5,706 nucleotides of DNA from Candidatus Jordarchaeia archaeon (GCA_018383835.1 JAHAWR010000098.1:411-6116); one strand, 5' to 3'. Positions 1 through 5,646 are shown, numbered from the stretch's first letter. Numbers and translations are program-made. Notes: generated by a model not told the origin, from the letters alone.

Positions 1-763
1 CGACTGCGGGTATTACGTTGTGCCCTATGACCAATATCACGGGCTTCTCTAGGTCTGCTACGCCCATTCCTATTTCGATTAGAGGAGCTTCAGGGTCTCC
101 CTTCGGGAACCCAAGCGTCACTATTTGAATGATGTCTGCGACCTCCATTGCTAGGATGTCCATTAGTCCCACGTGGAGCGCTTTGGCTTCGAAGTCAAGG
201 TAACTGCTTTCTTGTCCGGTGTGGGCTGCGGATAAACAGTGGAGCACTTGTTCCTGAACGTAGTCGAGCACCGGGATGAAGTCCCTGAGCGTCTTAGGCC
301 TTATGCCGCACACTGTCCTCGTTATCGGTGCTTCAACAGCCACCTCGTCCCCTAAGTTTATCGGGTAGTCTGATCCATACCTGCGTATCAACTCGTCAAG
401 CATGTGCCTAGCATGACCTGCGTGAGCGGCGCATCCCATGAGGCATGCAAGAAGGACGATACGCCCCTGCTGGTCTCCGATATTAATTCCGCAGGCGCCC
501 CTTTTACCAGCAGTCAGGTCGCAATGTCCAAAAGTGCACAGGCAACATCGATCACAAAATGGCGCGTAGAACGGCTTGTAACGCTTTAGTAGAGTGTGAG
601 CCCAATTCCTTGTAGTGAGAACGTTCGGAAATGGCGTTGGACCTTGAGGTTCCCACTCTTCCTCTTCCTCGATGATCTCGCCTATGTAAACTTCGAGGTT
701 CTTGAAAGAAGTGATCCCCGCGCTCAGCGAGTCCGCCTTTATTTTTGCAGCTGGCTTTACCAT
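1..763 (-). CDS. cdhA: CO dehydrogenase/acetyl-CoA synthase complex, alpha subunit (N-terminal part, runs off window)
   Basis: Partial gene: 254 codons are open from ATG 763 to the left edge, so the C-terminal two thirds or so lie outside. CdhA is the Ni-Fe-S CO dehydrogenase subunit of the archaeal ACDS complex and interconverts CO and CO2 for acetyl-CoA synthesis or cleavage. Seen: a cysteine-rich stretch C70-x2-CC-x-C-x4-C81-x9-C91 (CDRCCLCTFGHC followed by GKRGACGI), which in this family binds the N-terminal Fe4S4 clusters; HAGHARH at 114-120; HTGQES at 181-186; FPKGDPEAP at 219-227; and IGHNV at 246-250, whose His248 matches the C-cluster histidine of CO dehydrogenases. The match to methanogen CdhA as I remember it runs along the whole visible length. 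Start: ATG with GGAGGG five bases upstream; the acidic run EEEEE at 32-36 is near the N-terminus. No frameshift is seen. The neighbour ftr is on the same strand 233 bp upstream with its own terminator, so cdhA probably has its own promoter. Confidence 0.95.
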   Translation of the reverse strand, partial: MVKPAAKIKADSLSAGITSFKNLEVYIGEIIEEEEEWEPQGPTPFPNVLTTRNWAHTLLKRYKPFYAPFCDRCCLCTFGHCDLTAGKRGACGINIGDQQGRIVLLACLMGCAAHAGHARHMLDELIRRYGSDYPINLGDEVAVEAPITRTVCGIRPKTLRDFIPVLDYVQEQVLHCLSAAHTGQESSYLDFEAKALHVGLMDILAMEVADIIQIVTLGFPKGDPEAPLIEIGMGVADLEKPVILVIGHNVIPAV

Positions 764-768
764 TTTAG

Positions 769-835
769 CCCTCCACAATCTTTATAGAAGAGTCTCCGTG
801 AAAACAGGAATGTGTGTTTGTTTTAAAAGTTTCGT
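769..835 (-). promoter_or_regulatory. cdhA promoter and ribosome binding site
   Basis: On the minus strand a purine-rich BRE-like CGAAA leads into CTTTTAAAAC (core 828-821), a good archaeal TATA box. With the usual 22-27 nt spacing, transcription would begin near 800-798, giving a leader of about 35 nt that carries GGAGGG (774-769), five bases before the ATG. A second TATA-like TATAAAG (787-781) is too close to the start codon to leave room for this ribosome site. Assignment is by pattern only. Confidence 0.55.
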
Positions 836-897
836 CTACTACTTAATGAGCCTGTTATCATTTATTCATGGATATTTGTTAATTTTTAAATAAAGAA

Positions 898-913
898 CCG
901 CCGAAAATGCGGC
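898..913 (-). other. Small GC hairpin in the cdhA-ftr gap
   Basis: CCGC/GCGG (898-901 with 909-912), or in the alternative register GCCG/CGGC (900-903 with 910-913), forms a 4-bp GC stem with a 6-7 nt loop in very AT-rich DNA. On the minus strand it is followed by TTCTTTATTT. It could be a distal second terminator for ftr. The stem is short and its role is uncertain. Confidence 0.25.
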
Positions 914-973
914 AAGAACATTTATTGAACATTAAGATCTTTACCCTATATGTCCCCAACAAAGTCGCTACGC

Positions 974-990
974 ATAAAAAGAGAGGGGAA
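974..990 (-). terminator. Probable ftr terminator (T-rich)
   Basis: Just after the ftr stop codon (999-997) the minus strand reads TTCCCCTCTCTTTTTATG, a pyrimidine tract ending in T5 (980-976). Oligo-T tracts without a hairpin are the usual intrinsic terminator of archaeal RNA polymerase. Confidence 0.5.
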
Positions 991-996
991 ATTATG

Positions 997-1878
997 TTAC
1001 AGTTCGAGCTCTCTCAGGTATATAAAGTATTTTCCTAGATTTCCTTGGTAGTTGCCCGCCGTTATTTTGACCACGCCGGGCATCTTTATTGCCGCTTTTA
1101 TTCCGTCTCTCATGGCTTGTTTTACTTGGTCTAATGTGAGCCCGTTTATCACTATTTCGTAAACGCAGCTAACGCCCTCTGGCACCTCGCTGTCCTCGAC
1201 TACTCCTTTCAGGGTTGGGCAGAGTTTATGGTTCGTGGTTGCCTTCATGAACTTGTACTTAAGTGAGCCCACCTTGCTTCCGCTTCTGCATATCCCGCCA
1301 GGAAATGGGAGTATGACGTTGTCTATTTTCTGTATGGCCTCTACAGCTGCCTCAGCTGCCGCCAGTCCCTTCTCCCAGCTTTCCGCTAGGATCATGAAGT
1401 TTCCGCCAGCTACACCTTTCCTGATGCCAAACTCTGCCTCTATTTTGAATACCCCCTCCATGACTGGTATTTCGTGTATTGTTTTTCCTTTCAGTTCGCT
1501 CTTCGTCTGGAAGCCGTCGCCGAAATACCTCATCTTGGCTCCCGTGTCGAGCTTCTCCTCCGGCTCCGGCATGGCGTCGAATACTGCTGTGGTCGGGCAA
1601 GTGAGCACGCACTGCCCTATCCTGTTCAGGAGCACGTGGTCAAGGTTCTTCTTGGGGGCGAAAAACATCACTATTACCCCAGGTCTCCCATCGGGGGTTT
1701 CTGATGCCGAGACGAACCTGTCTATTCCCGCCTCGGCGTCGCATGCTATGGTGGACGTAGCGTAGCCTGTGACCACCGATGCCGCAGTTCTAGCCCACTT
1801 CTCGTTCGCGGCGGTTATAAGAACTCTAGCAGCCCAGAGGCTGAACGCCTCGGCAAAGGTGTCCTCAACCTCGACCAA
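997..1878 (-). CDS. ftr: Formylmethanofuran--tetrahydromethanopterin N-formyltransferase
   Basis: Ftr transfers the formyl group between formylmethanofuran and N5 of tetrahydromethanopterin, the second step of the archaeal methyl branch (CO2 reduction, or its reverse). It is a soluble cytoplasmic enzyme without cofactors. The 293 residues match the family length (about 297). Seen: EDTFAEAF (5-12), ETPDGRPG (60-67), RIGQCVLT (86-93), VAGGNFMILAES (156-167), PFPGGI (191-196), GSKVGS (200-205) and the C-terminal YEIVINGL and KITAGNYQGNLGKY blocks, all in the family order. Start: TTG at 1878 with GGAGGG six bases upstream. The frame has a TGA six codons further up and no ATG or GTG between, and the N-terminus is only a few residues shorter than that of methanogen Ftr, so TTG is well supported. 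It is divergent from mtd, which acts two steps later; mch, which sits between them in the pathway, is not in the window. Confidence 0.97.
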   Translation of the reverse strand: MVEVEDTFAEAFSLWAARVLITAANEKWARTAASVVTGYATSTIACDAEAGIDRFVSASETPDGRPGVIVMFFAPKKNLDHVLLNRIGQCVLTCPTTAVFDAMPEPEEKLDTGAKMRYFGDGFQTKSELKGKTIHEIPVMEGVFKIEAEFGIRKGVAGGNFMILAESWEKGLAAAEAAVEAIQKIDNVILPFPGGICRSGSKVGSLKYKFMKATTNHKLCPTLKGVVEDSEVPEGVSCVYEIVINGLTLDQVKQAMRDGIKAAIKMPGVVKITAGNYQGNLGKYFIYLRELEL

Positions 1879-1884
1879 GATTAG

Positions 1885-1927
1885 CCCTCCTTCACTTCAC
1901 CTATTTATTCATTTTCTTTTTAATAGG
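1885..1927 (-). promoter_or_regulatory. ftr promoter and ribosome binding site
   Basis: The minus strand shows CCTATTAAAAA (1927-1917) as a TATA box, which would place the start of transcription near 1896. GGAGGG (1890-1885) then lies six bases before the TTG start. This strong ribosome site is the main support for the TTG. The 10-mer GGAGGGCTAA is identical to the one in front of cdhA. Confidence 0.55.
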
Positions 1928-1964
1928 TTTGTGCTTCTCCATCACGCTCATGCTTTAATAAAGG

Positions 1965-2021
1965 GGGAAAACTTTTTAGTGTTCGCCTCTTTTTAAGAAC
2001 CATTAAATGTGTTTAGGGTGG
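1965..2021 (+). promoter_or_regulatory. mtd promoter(s) and ribosome binding site
   Basis: Two TATA-like boxes face mtd: GGAAAACTTTTTAG (about 1966-1979, with a purine-rich BRE-like lead) and CTTTTTAAG (1989-1997). The first would start transcription near 2000, leaving room for the GGTGG ribosome site at 2017-2021, five bases before GTG 2027. The second would start near 2018, nearly leaderless for that GTG. I favour the first. Confidence 0.45.
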
Positions 2022-2026
2022 TTATT

Positions 2027-2860
2027 GTGAGTGTTGTCAGGGTATGTATTGTGAAGCTGGGAAACATCGGTTCAGCTCCACTATTAGAGTTGTTGCTAGA
2101 TGAGAGAGCTGACAGGAGCGACATAGACGTGAGGGTCATTAGCTCGGGTGCCAAGCTTAACCCGGAGCAGGCGGAGGACATCGCAGAGAAAGTTTTTGAT
2201 TTCAAGCCGGATCTTGTGCTCGTAGTGAGCCCAAACGCCGCCCTCCCGGGGCCAAGCAAGATCAGAGAGGTCATGGCTAAAGCTGGAGTGCCAACCATAG
2301 TTGTAACAGACGCACCGGGGAAAAGGGCTAAGGATGACATTGAGGGAAAAGGTCAGGGATACATCGTGGTTAACGCGGACGCCATGATAGGCGCAAGGAG
2401 AGAGTTCCTAGACCCTGTTGAAATGGCCATCTTTAACGCAGACGTCATAAAAGTTCTAGCAATAACAGGCGCATTCACGGTAATCTGTCGAGAGATAGAC
2501 AAGGTTATAGAAGCGATAAAGAAGGGAGTGACGCCTGAACTGCCGAGGATCGTGGTGGACAAGAATGTGGCTGTCGAGGCCGCGGGCTTCAATAACCCCT
2601 ATGCTAAGGCCAAGGCAATCGCCGCATATGAAGCTGCTTCCAAAGTGGCGGAGCTCAACGTTGAAGGATGCTTCAAAATATCTGACTTCGAGAAATATAT
2701 ACCGATAGTTGCAGCAGCCCACGAGCTTATGAGGCAAGCGGCACTGCTGGCTGACGAAGCGAGGGAACTTGAAAAGTCTGGAGACACCGTTCTCAGAATG
2801 CCCCACAAAAAGTCTGGGGAGCTGGTTTCGAAGAGGAAACTTATGGAAAAACCATCATAG
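2027..2860 (+). CDS. mtd: F420-dependent methylenetetrahydromethanopterin dehydrogenase
   Basis: Mtd reversibly reduces methenyl-H4MPT to methylene-H4MPT with reduced coenzyme F420 in the methyl branch of the archaeal C1 pathway. It is cytoplasmic. With the start at GTG 2027 the protein has 277 residues, against about 276 in methanogens. Seen: VCIVKLGNIGSAP (6-18), LLLDERADR (22-30), DVRVISSGAK (34-43), SPNAALPGPSKIRE (68-81), GYIVVNADAMIGARREFLDP (111-130), IKVLAITGAF (141-150), EAAGFNNPYAKAKAIAAYE (184-202), YIPIVAAAHE (224-233) and DTVLRMPHKK near the end, co-linear with the known family. Start choice: in-frame GTGs at 2009 and 2018 would add six or three residues (FRVVIV), but homologues begin close to VRVCIV and GTG 2027 has GGTGG five bases upstream. 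Codon use is like its neighbours. A long pyrimidine tract follows the stop. Confidence 0.97.
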   Translation: MSVVRVCIVKLGNIGSAPLLELLLDERADRSDIDVRVISSGAKLNPEQAEDIAEKVFDFKPDLVLVVSPNAALPGPSKIREVMAKAGVPTIVVTDAPGKRAKDDIEGKGQGYIVVNADAMIGARREFLDPVEMAIFNADVIKVLAITGAFTVICREIDKVIEAIKKGVTPELPRIVVDKNVAVEAAGFNNPYAKAKAIAAYEAASKVAELNVEGCFKISDFEKYIPIVAAAHELMRQAALLADEARELEKSGDTVLRMPHKKSGELVSKRKLMEKPS

Positions 2861-2863
2861 CCA

Positions 2864-2897
2864 CCTTCTTTTCTCATTCTTTCTCTCTCATTCTCCC
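2864..2897 (+). terminator. mtd terminator (pyrimidine tract)
   Basis: Immediately after the mtd stop there is an almost unbroken C/T run of 34 bases with several T3-T4 clusters (TTCTTTTCTC, TTCTTTCTCTC) and no hairpin, typical of archaeal intrinsic termination. Confidence 0.55.
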
Positions 2898-2961
2898 AGC
2901 CTGTCCAAGTAGATAGAGAATTGAAATTATTAATAAATTCAATAAATAATTCAAGAGAGAT

Positions 2962-3029
2962 CATTATTTTTAAAAGTTCTTCTTCTTAATCAATTTCTTA
3001 ATCAATTTGAGAGATAAAGGGCTGGTGAG
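2962..3029 (+). promoter_or_regulatory. Promoter and ribosome binding site of the ferritin-like gene
   Basis: ATTATTTTTAAAAG (2963-2976) is a good TATA box in a very AT-rich stretch. It predicts transcription starting near 2995-2998, inside the 12-bp tandem repeat. GGTGAG (3024-3029) lies four bases before ATG 3034 and selects that start over the in-frame TTG at 3007. Confidence 0.55.
2983..3006 (+). repeat. 12-bp perfect tandem repeat, two copies
   Basis: TTCTTAATCAAT occurs twice without a gap (2983-2994 and 2995-3006), followed by two more matching bases. It lies between the TATA box and the ribosome site of the ferritin-like gene, overlapping the predicted transcription start. It may be a paired operator or simply AT-rich slippage. 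Confidence 0.8.
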
Positions 3030-3033
3030 CTTA

Positions 3034-3324
3034 ATGCTTTCAGAAATACCTGTTAACTTAGGGAAGGTAAGCAAAGAGGACATTAAGAAGGAGTTATTGC
3101 GCGTCGCCATGATTGCAGAGCTAGACGCTGTCAGTCTCTATGAGCAACTCGCAGCGATGACGGACGACAAGGATCTGAAGAAGCTTCTACTGGATGTGGC
3201 CAAGGAAGAGAAGACCCACTTCGGAGAATTCCAAGCGTTACTATTACGACTTGACAGCGAGCAAGTCAAGGAGCTTGAAGAAGGAAGAAAGGAAGTTGAA
3301 GAGCTTCTCGGAAAGCAGGATTAG
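3034..3324 (+). CDS. Ferritin-like protein of the encapsulin-cargo (EncFtn/rubrerythrin-like) type
   Basis: A 96-residue, mostly helical protein. It has the two-helix ferritin-like pattern of encapsulated ferritins: IAELDAVSLYEQLA (27-40) in helix 1 and LLDVAKEEKTHFGEFQALL (52-70) in helix 2. Glu29, Glu59 and His62 have the same spacing as the iron-ligand set Glu32/Glu62/His65 of Rhodospirillum rubrum EncFtn, and Tyr36 matches its Tyr39. In that family two subunits share a di-iron ferroxidase site and an annular decamer oxidises Fe(II) inside an encapsulin shell. The opening MLSEIP and the closing acidic, lysine-rich helix also resemble, from memory, the ferritin-like domain fused to the Pyrococcus furiosus capsid protein. 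Start: ATG 3034 with GGTGAG close upstream; the longer TTG 3007 form would add nine residues and lacks a ribosome site. No shell gene is in the window. A free-standing rubrerythrin-like protein with another job is possible. It has no rubredoxin domain. Its stop overlaps that of the convergent htrA gene. Confidence 0.85.
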   Translation: MLSEIPVNLGKVSKEDIKKELLRVAMIAELDAVSLYEQLAAMTDDKDLKKLLLDVAKEEKTHFGEFQALLLRLDSEQVKELEEGRKEVEELLGKQD

Positions 3325-4256
3325 AGCGCTCCGCTCAGCGTCACCTCGATGCTTTGCTCCTCCCCTCTCTTGAGGACATCAACATGTACTTTCTCCCCTA
3401 TTTTTCTTTTATGTACCTCTCTAATCAATTCTTCGATGCTTCTAATTCTGATACCGTTAAGCCTCAGTATTATGTCCCCCGCCTCTATTCCCGCCGAATA
3501 TGCCGGTCCACTCTCGACAACCCTCGTCACGAGAACCCCCTCAACCGGAGGCAAATTATACTGCCTCGCAACCCCCTTGGTCAAGCTCATTCCAAGTATC
3601 CCAATCCAAGGCCTCAGATGAGTAACTCCCTCAATAATCTCCGCCGAACATCTCTTAGCCACATTTATAGGAACAGCGAAGCCTATCCCCTGAGCGAAGG
3701 GCACTATGGCCGTGTTTATCGCCACAACCCTACCCAGTACGTCAACCAGTGGGCCCCCACTATTGCCCGGATTGATCGCGGCATCTGTCTGAACAAGGTT
3801 CTCCAGCAACACCTCTTCAGCCTCTATAGTCCTATTTAGCGCGCTTATTACGCCTGAGGTAACCGTGGGTCCACCAGCAAGCCCAAAGGGGTTCCCGATG
3901 GCGTAAACCCTTTGCCCGACTCTGAGCTTGTCCGAATCTCCGAGTTCAGCTACGGGTAGCCCGTCCACGTCAACTTTAACCACCGCTATATCGTGCAACG
4001 AGCATGAGCCTATAACCTTCCCCTCAAAAACCTCTCCGTTCCAGAGGGTCACGCTAATTTTCTTAGCTCCCCTAACCACATGGTAGTTCGTTAAAATGTG
4101 CCCCTTAGAATTTATTATGGTTCCGGAACCCACCCCCCTAACTGGGACGACTTGGTAAAACATTGCGTGGACAAACTTAACCGTGCTAATGTTAACCACA
4201 CTCCTGCTGACCCTATCCAAAACATCAAGCACCTCATCCTCGCCCGGGAAAGACAA
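3321..4256 (-). CDS. HtrA/DegP-type trypsin-like serine protease with one PDZ domain
   Basis: 311 residues. An S1C protease domain (about 10-208) is followed by a single PDZ domain (about 215-308). The catalytic triad is complete: His59 in ILTNYHVV, Asp89 in HDIAVVKV and Ser166 in NPGNSGGPL. GVGSGTII (41-48), YAIGNPFGL (118-126), TSGVISALNR (133-142) and GIGFAVPI (190-197) are standard family blocks. In the PDZ domain, WIGILG (217-222) and SAGIEAGDIILRLNG (254-268) are clear. Such proteases degrade or refold damaged proteins. No signal peptide or membrane segment is seen, so a cytoplasmic role is likely. Start: TTG 4256 with a G6 run (4268-4263) six bases upstream; no ATG/GTG/TTG occurs in frame between it and the upstream stop. 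Without this TTG the next start is Met32, which would cut into the protease fold. The gene follows leuC on the same strand after 87 bp with its own TATA box. Confidence is high for family, lower for start. Confidence 0.95.
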   Translation of the reverse strand: MSFPGEDEVLDVLDRVSRSVVNISTVKFVHAMFYQVVPVRGVGSGTIINSKGHILTNYHVVRGAKKISVTLWNGEVFEGKVIGSCSLHDIAVVKVDVDGLPVAELGDSDKLRVGQRVYAIGNPFGLAGGPTVTSGVISALNRTIEAEEVLLENLVQTDAAINPGNSGGPLVDVLGRVVAINTAIVPFAQGIGFAVPINVAKRCSAEIIEGVTHLRPWIGILGMSLTKGVARQYNLPPVEGVLVTRVVESGPAYSAGIEAGDIILRLNGIRIRSIEELIREVHKRKIGEKVHVDVLKRGEEQSIEVTLSGAL

Positions 4257-4262
4257 ATTGCG

Positions 4263-4316
4263 CCCCCCAGAAAGTGGATGTAAAAGTTGAGATAGTTGAG
4301 AAAGCTTTTTAAAAGG
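4263..4316 (-). promoter_or_regulatory. htrA promoter and ribosome binding site
   Basis: The minus strand carries CCTTTTAAAAA (4316-4306), a good TATA box, predicting a transcription start near 4286 and a leader of about 30 nt. GGGGGG (4268-4263) is the only ribosome-site candidate before TTG 4256. The box lies about 30 bp past the leuC stop, so htrA can be read separately from leuC; no distinct leuC terminator stands out. Confidence 0.5.
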
Positions 4317-4343
4317 ATTGCTAACTTTCTCAGTTTAAACTTT

Positions 4344-5632
4344 TTATGCAAACCTGCGTGGGTCTGTTATCTCGCCTGTTACCGCTGACGCAGCTACGGT
4401 CGCTGGCGAAGCAAGATAAATCTTGGCATCCTTGCTCCCCATCCTGCCTACAAAGTTCCGGTTAGACGACGAAATACAAACCTCACCCGGCGCCAAGAGT
4501 CCAAGATGAGCCCCAATGCATGGACCGCACGTACTGTTACAGACGACGCAACCTGCTTCGAGAAATATCTCTATTAATCCCTCTCTCATTGCTTTTATGT
4601 AAACCTCCTTGGATGCTGGTATCACTATTGCTCTGACCATTTTTGCGACTTCTCTTCCATCGAGTATTTTTGCGGCGACTCTAAGGTCTTCAAGTCTCCC
4701 ATTGGTGCATGAGCCTATGAAGGCTTGGTCTATTTTGGTTCCCTCAACTTCCGAGACCGGGACAGAGTTTTCTGGGCTTGGAGGCTTAGCAACCTGCGGC
4801 TCTAGGCTCGATACGTCGACGTTTATGACTTCCTCGTACTCAGCGTCTGGGTCATTGAAGACTGGCTTGAAGGGTTGCCTAACTCTTTCCTCAACCCACT
4901 TCAGAGTTTTCTCATCCGGCTCTATTATGCCCGTTTTTCCGCCTGCTTCTATGGCCATGTTGCAGAGAGTGAAGCGCGCATCCATGCTGAGCTCCTTGAC
5001 TGTGTCGCCGGCGAACTCCATGGCCTTGTAGCTTGCGCCTTCAACCCCTATCTCGCCTATAATGTGGAGGATGATGTCCTTGCCCATCACCATAGGTTGC
5101 AGCTTGCCTTCAACGTTGAACTTGATGGTTGAGGGAACCTTGAACCAGATCTCACCAGTCGCCAACACGATAGCCATGTCAGTCGCCCCCATCCCCGTCG
5201 CAAAAGCACCTAATGCACCGTAGGTGGTTGTGTGGGAGTCGCTTCCGACGACGAGGTCTCCGGGTCTAACGAATCCCTTCTCGGGAAGGACGACGTGACA
5301 TATTCCCTCACGCATGTCAAGCCAGTTCTCAATCTCATACTTCTTCACGAACCTTCTACATGCAGCGTGAACAACGGCCGCATCGATGTTTGGTGCGGGA
5401 GTCCAGTGGTCTATCAGAGCGACTACCCGCTTGGGATCCCAAACCCTGTCTAGGCCGAGCTCCTCATATATGTCAGCTATACGCAATCCGGCGCAGCTCA
5501 TAGGTGGGCGGCGTTTCCGAGCATCTCGTGAACCATCACGAAGTCAACCTTTGCGTTAACTATCTCACCCGGCTCAACCCGCTCCCTTCCAGAGTGCGAC
5601 GCCAAAATCTTCTCCGAAATAGTCATCCCCAT
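4344..5632 (-). CDS. leuC: 3-isopropylmalate dehydratase / homoaconitase large subunit, interrupted by a 29-nt BHB intron
   Basis: This aconitase-family Fe4S4 enzyme isomerises 2-isopropylmalate to 3-isopropylmalate (leucine synthesis) or homocitrate-type substrates, together with a small subunit not seen here. Proposed CDS: complement(4344..5485, 5515..5632), 419 residues, the usual archaeal length. Exon 1 gives MGMTISEKIL to EMLG (1-39), residue 40 spans the junction, and exon 2 continues RIADIYEELGLDRVWDP. In spliced numbering: GSDSHTTTYGA (120-130), cluster cysteines Cys299 in GSCTNGR and Cys359/Cys362 in CGPCIGAH, SSNRNFVGRMG (378-388) and the C-terminal YLASPATVAASAVTG. Start: ATG 5632 with GGAGGT eight bases upstream; Met3 (5626) is a poorer choice. 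Without splicing, frame 1 stops at TGA 5500-5498 and the remainder is in the -1 frame from ATG 5501. Every motif after the break is intact, which argues against a decayed pseudogene. A sequencing error would not explain the extra 29 nt. Isopropylmalate and homoaconitate specificity cannot be told apart from this subunit. Confidence 0.9.
5486..5514 (-). other. Predicted archaeal bulge-helix-bulge (BHB) intron in leuC, 29 nt
   Basis: On the minus strand the segment folds as follows. Outer helix: AUGC (5524-5521) with GCGU (5484-5481). Central 4-bp helix: UCGG (5520-5517) with CCGG (5491-5488), one G-U pair. 5' bulge: AAA (5516-5514). 3' bulge: AUU (5487-5485). Inner helix: CGC (5513-5511) with GCG (5494-5492), then after one C-U mismatch GC (5509-5508) with GC (5497-5496), closing a 10-nt loop. 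Archaeal tRNA splicing endonuclease cuts after the second base of each 3-nt bulge, here after 5515 and after 5486. This removes exactly 29 nt, joins GGA-A to TG-CGT and puts the two leuC pieces into one frame. It also gives 17 residues between Val-His (34-35) and Arg-Val-Trp-Asp-Pro, the spacing I recall in E. coli LeuC and methanogen homoaconitase. Frame, length and fold agree independently. Confidence 0.82.
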
Positions 5633-5640
5633 AAAAGACT

Positions 5641-5646
5641 ACCTCC
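5641..5646 (-). promoter_or_regulatory. leuC ribosome binding site
   Basis: GGAGGT on the minus strand, eight bases before ATG 5632. This strong site shows that the N-terminal piece, out of frame with the main coding block, is a true gene start. The ATG at 5501 that opens the long block has no comparable site in front of it. Confidence 0.8.

Noticed and set aside
404..893. Short plus-strand open frames of 61-63 codons (404-589, 596-787, 702-893).
   Set aside because: Those inside cdhA are antisense shadows of a recognised gene; the one reaching 893 has no family resemblance and lies over the cdhA promoter.
1235..1765. Plus-strand open frame of 176 codons.
   Set aside because: Entirely antisense to ftr, low-complexity Ser/Pro/Ala composition typical of a reversed gene, no ribosome site.
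2353..2964. Minus-strand open frames opposite mtd (2353-2592, 2456-2806, 2599-2964).
   Set aside because: Antisense shadows of mtd; the last also depends on reading the pyrimidine-rich terminator as coding.
3349..3839. Plus-strand open frames of 90 and 161 codons antisense to htrA.
   Set aside because: htrA has every catalytic motif on the other strand; these frames match no family and lack start signals.
4115..4351. Minus-strand 78-codon frame with a hydrophobic stretch just before htrA, considered as a lost HtrA signal peptide or anchor.
   Set aside because: It is in a different frame, overlaps the htrA start region, and would need a frameshift; the htrA reading already has a plausible TTG start and ribosome site.
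5498..5545. leuC break read as programmed -1 ribosomal frameshifting (the bases CGGAAAC at 5519-5513 resemble the slippery site GGGAAAC, and the downstream frame is -1).
   Set aside because: The first base breaks the X-XXY-YYZ rule, the hairpin starts at once without the usual spacer, and the product would keep about ten extra residues not expected in the family. The BHB fold explains frame and spacing together.
4344..5632. leuC as a decayed pseudogene or simple sequencing frameshift.
   Set aside because: All cluster cysteines and motifs are intact, the start has a strong ribosome site, and a single-base error would not account for 29 surplus nucleotides that coincide with a canonical BHB.
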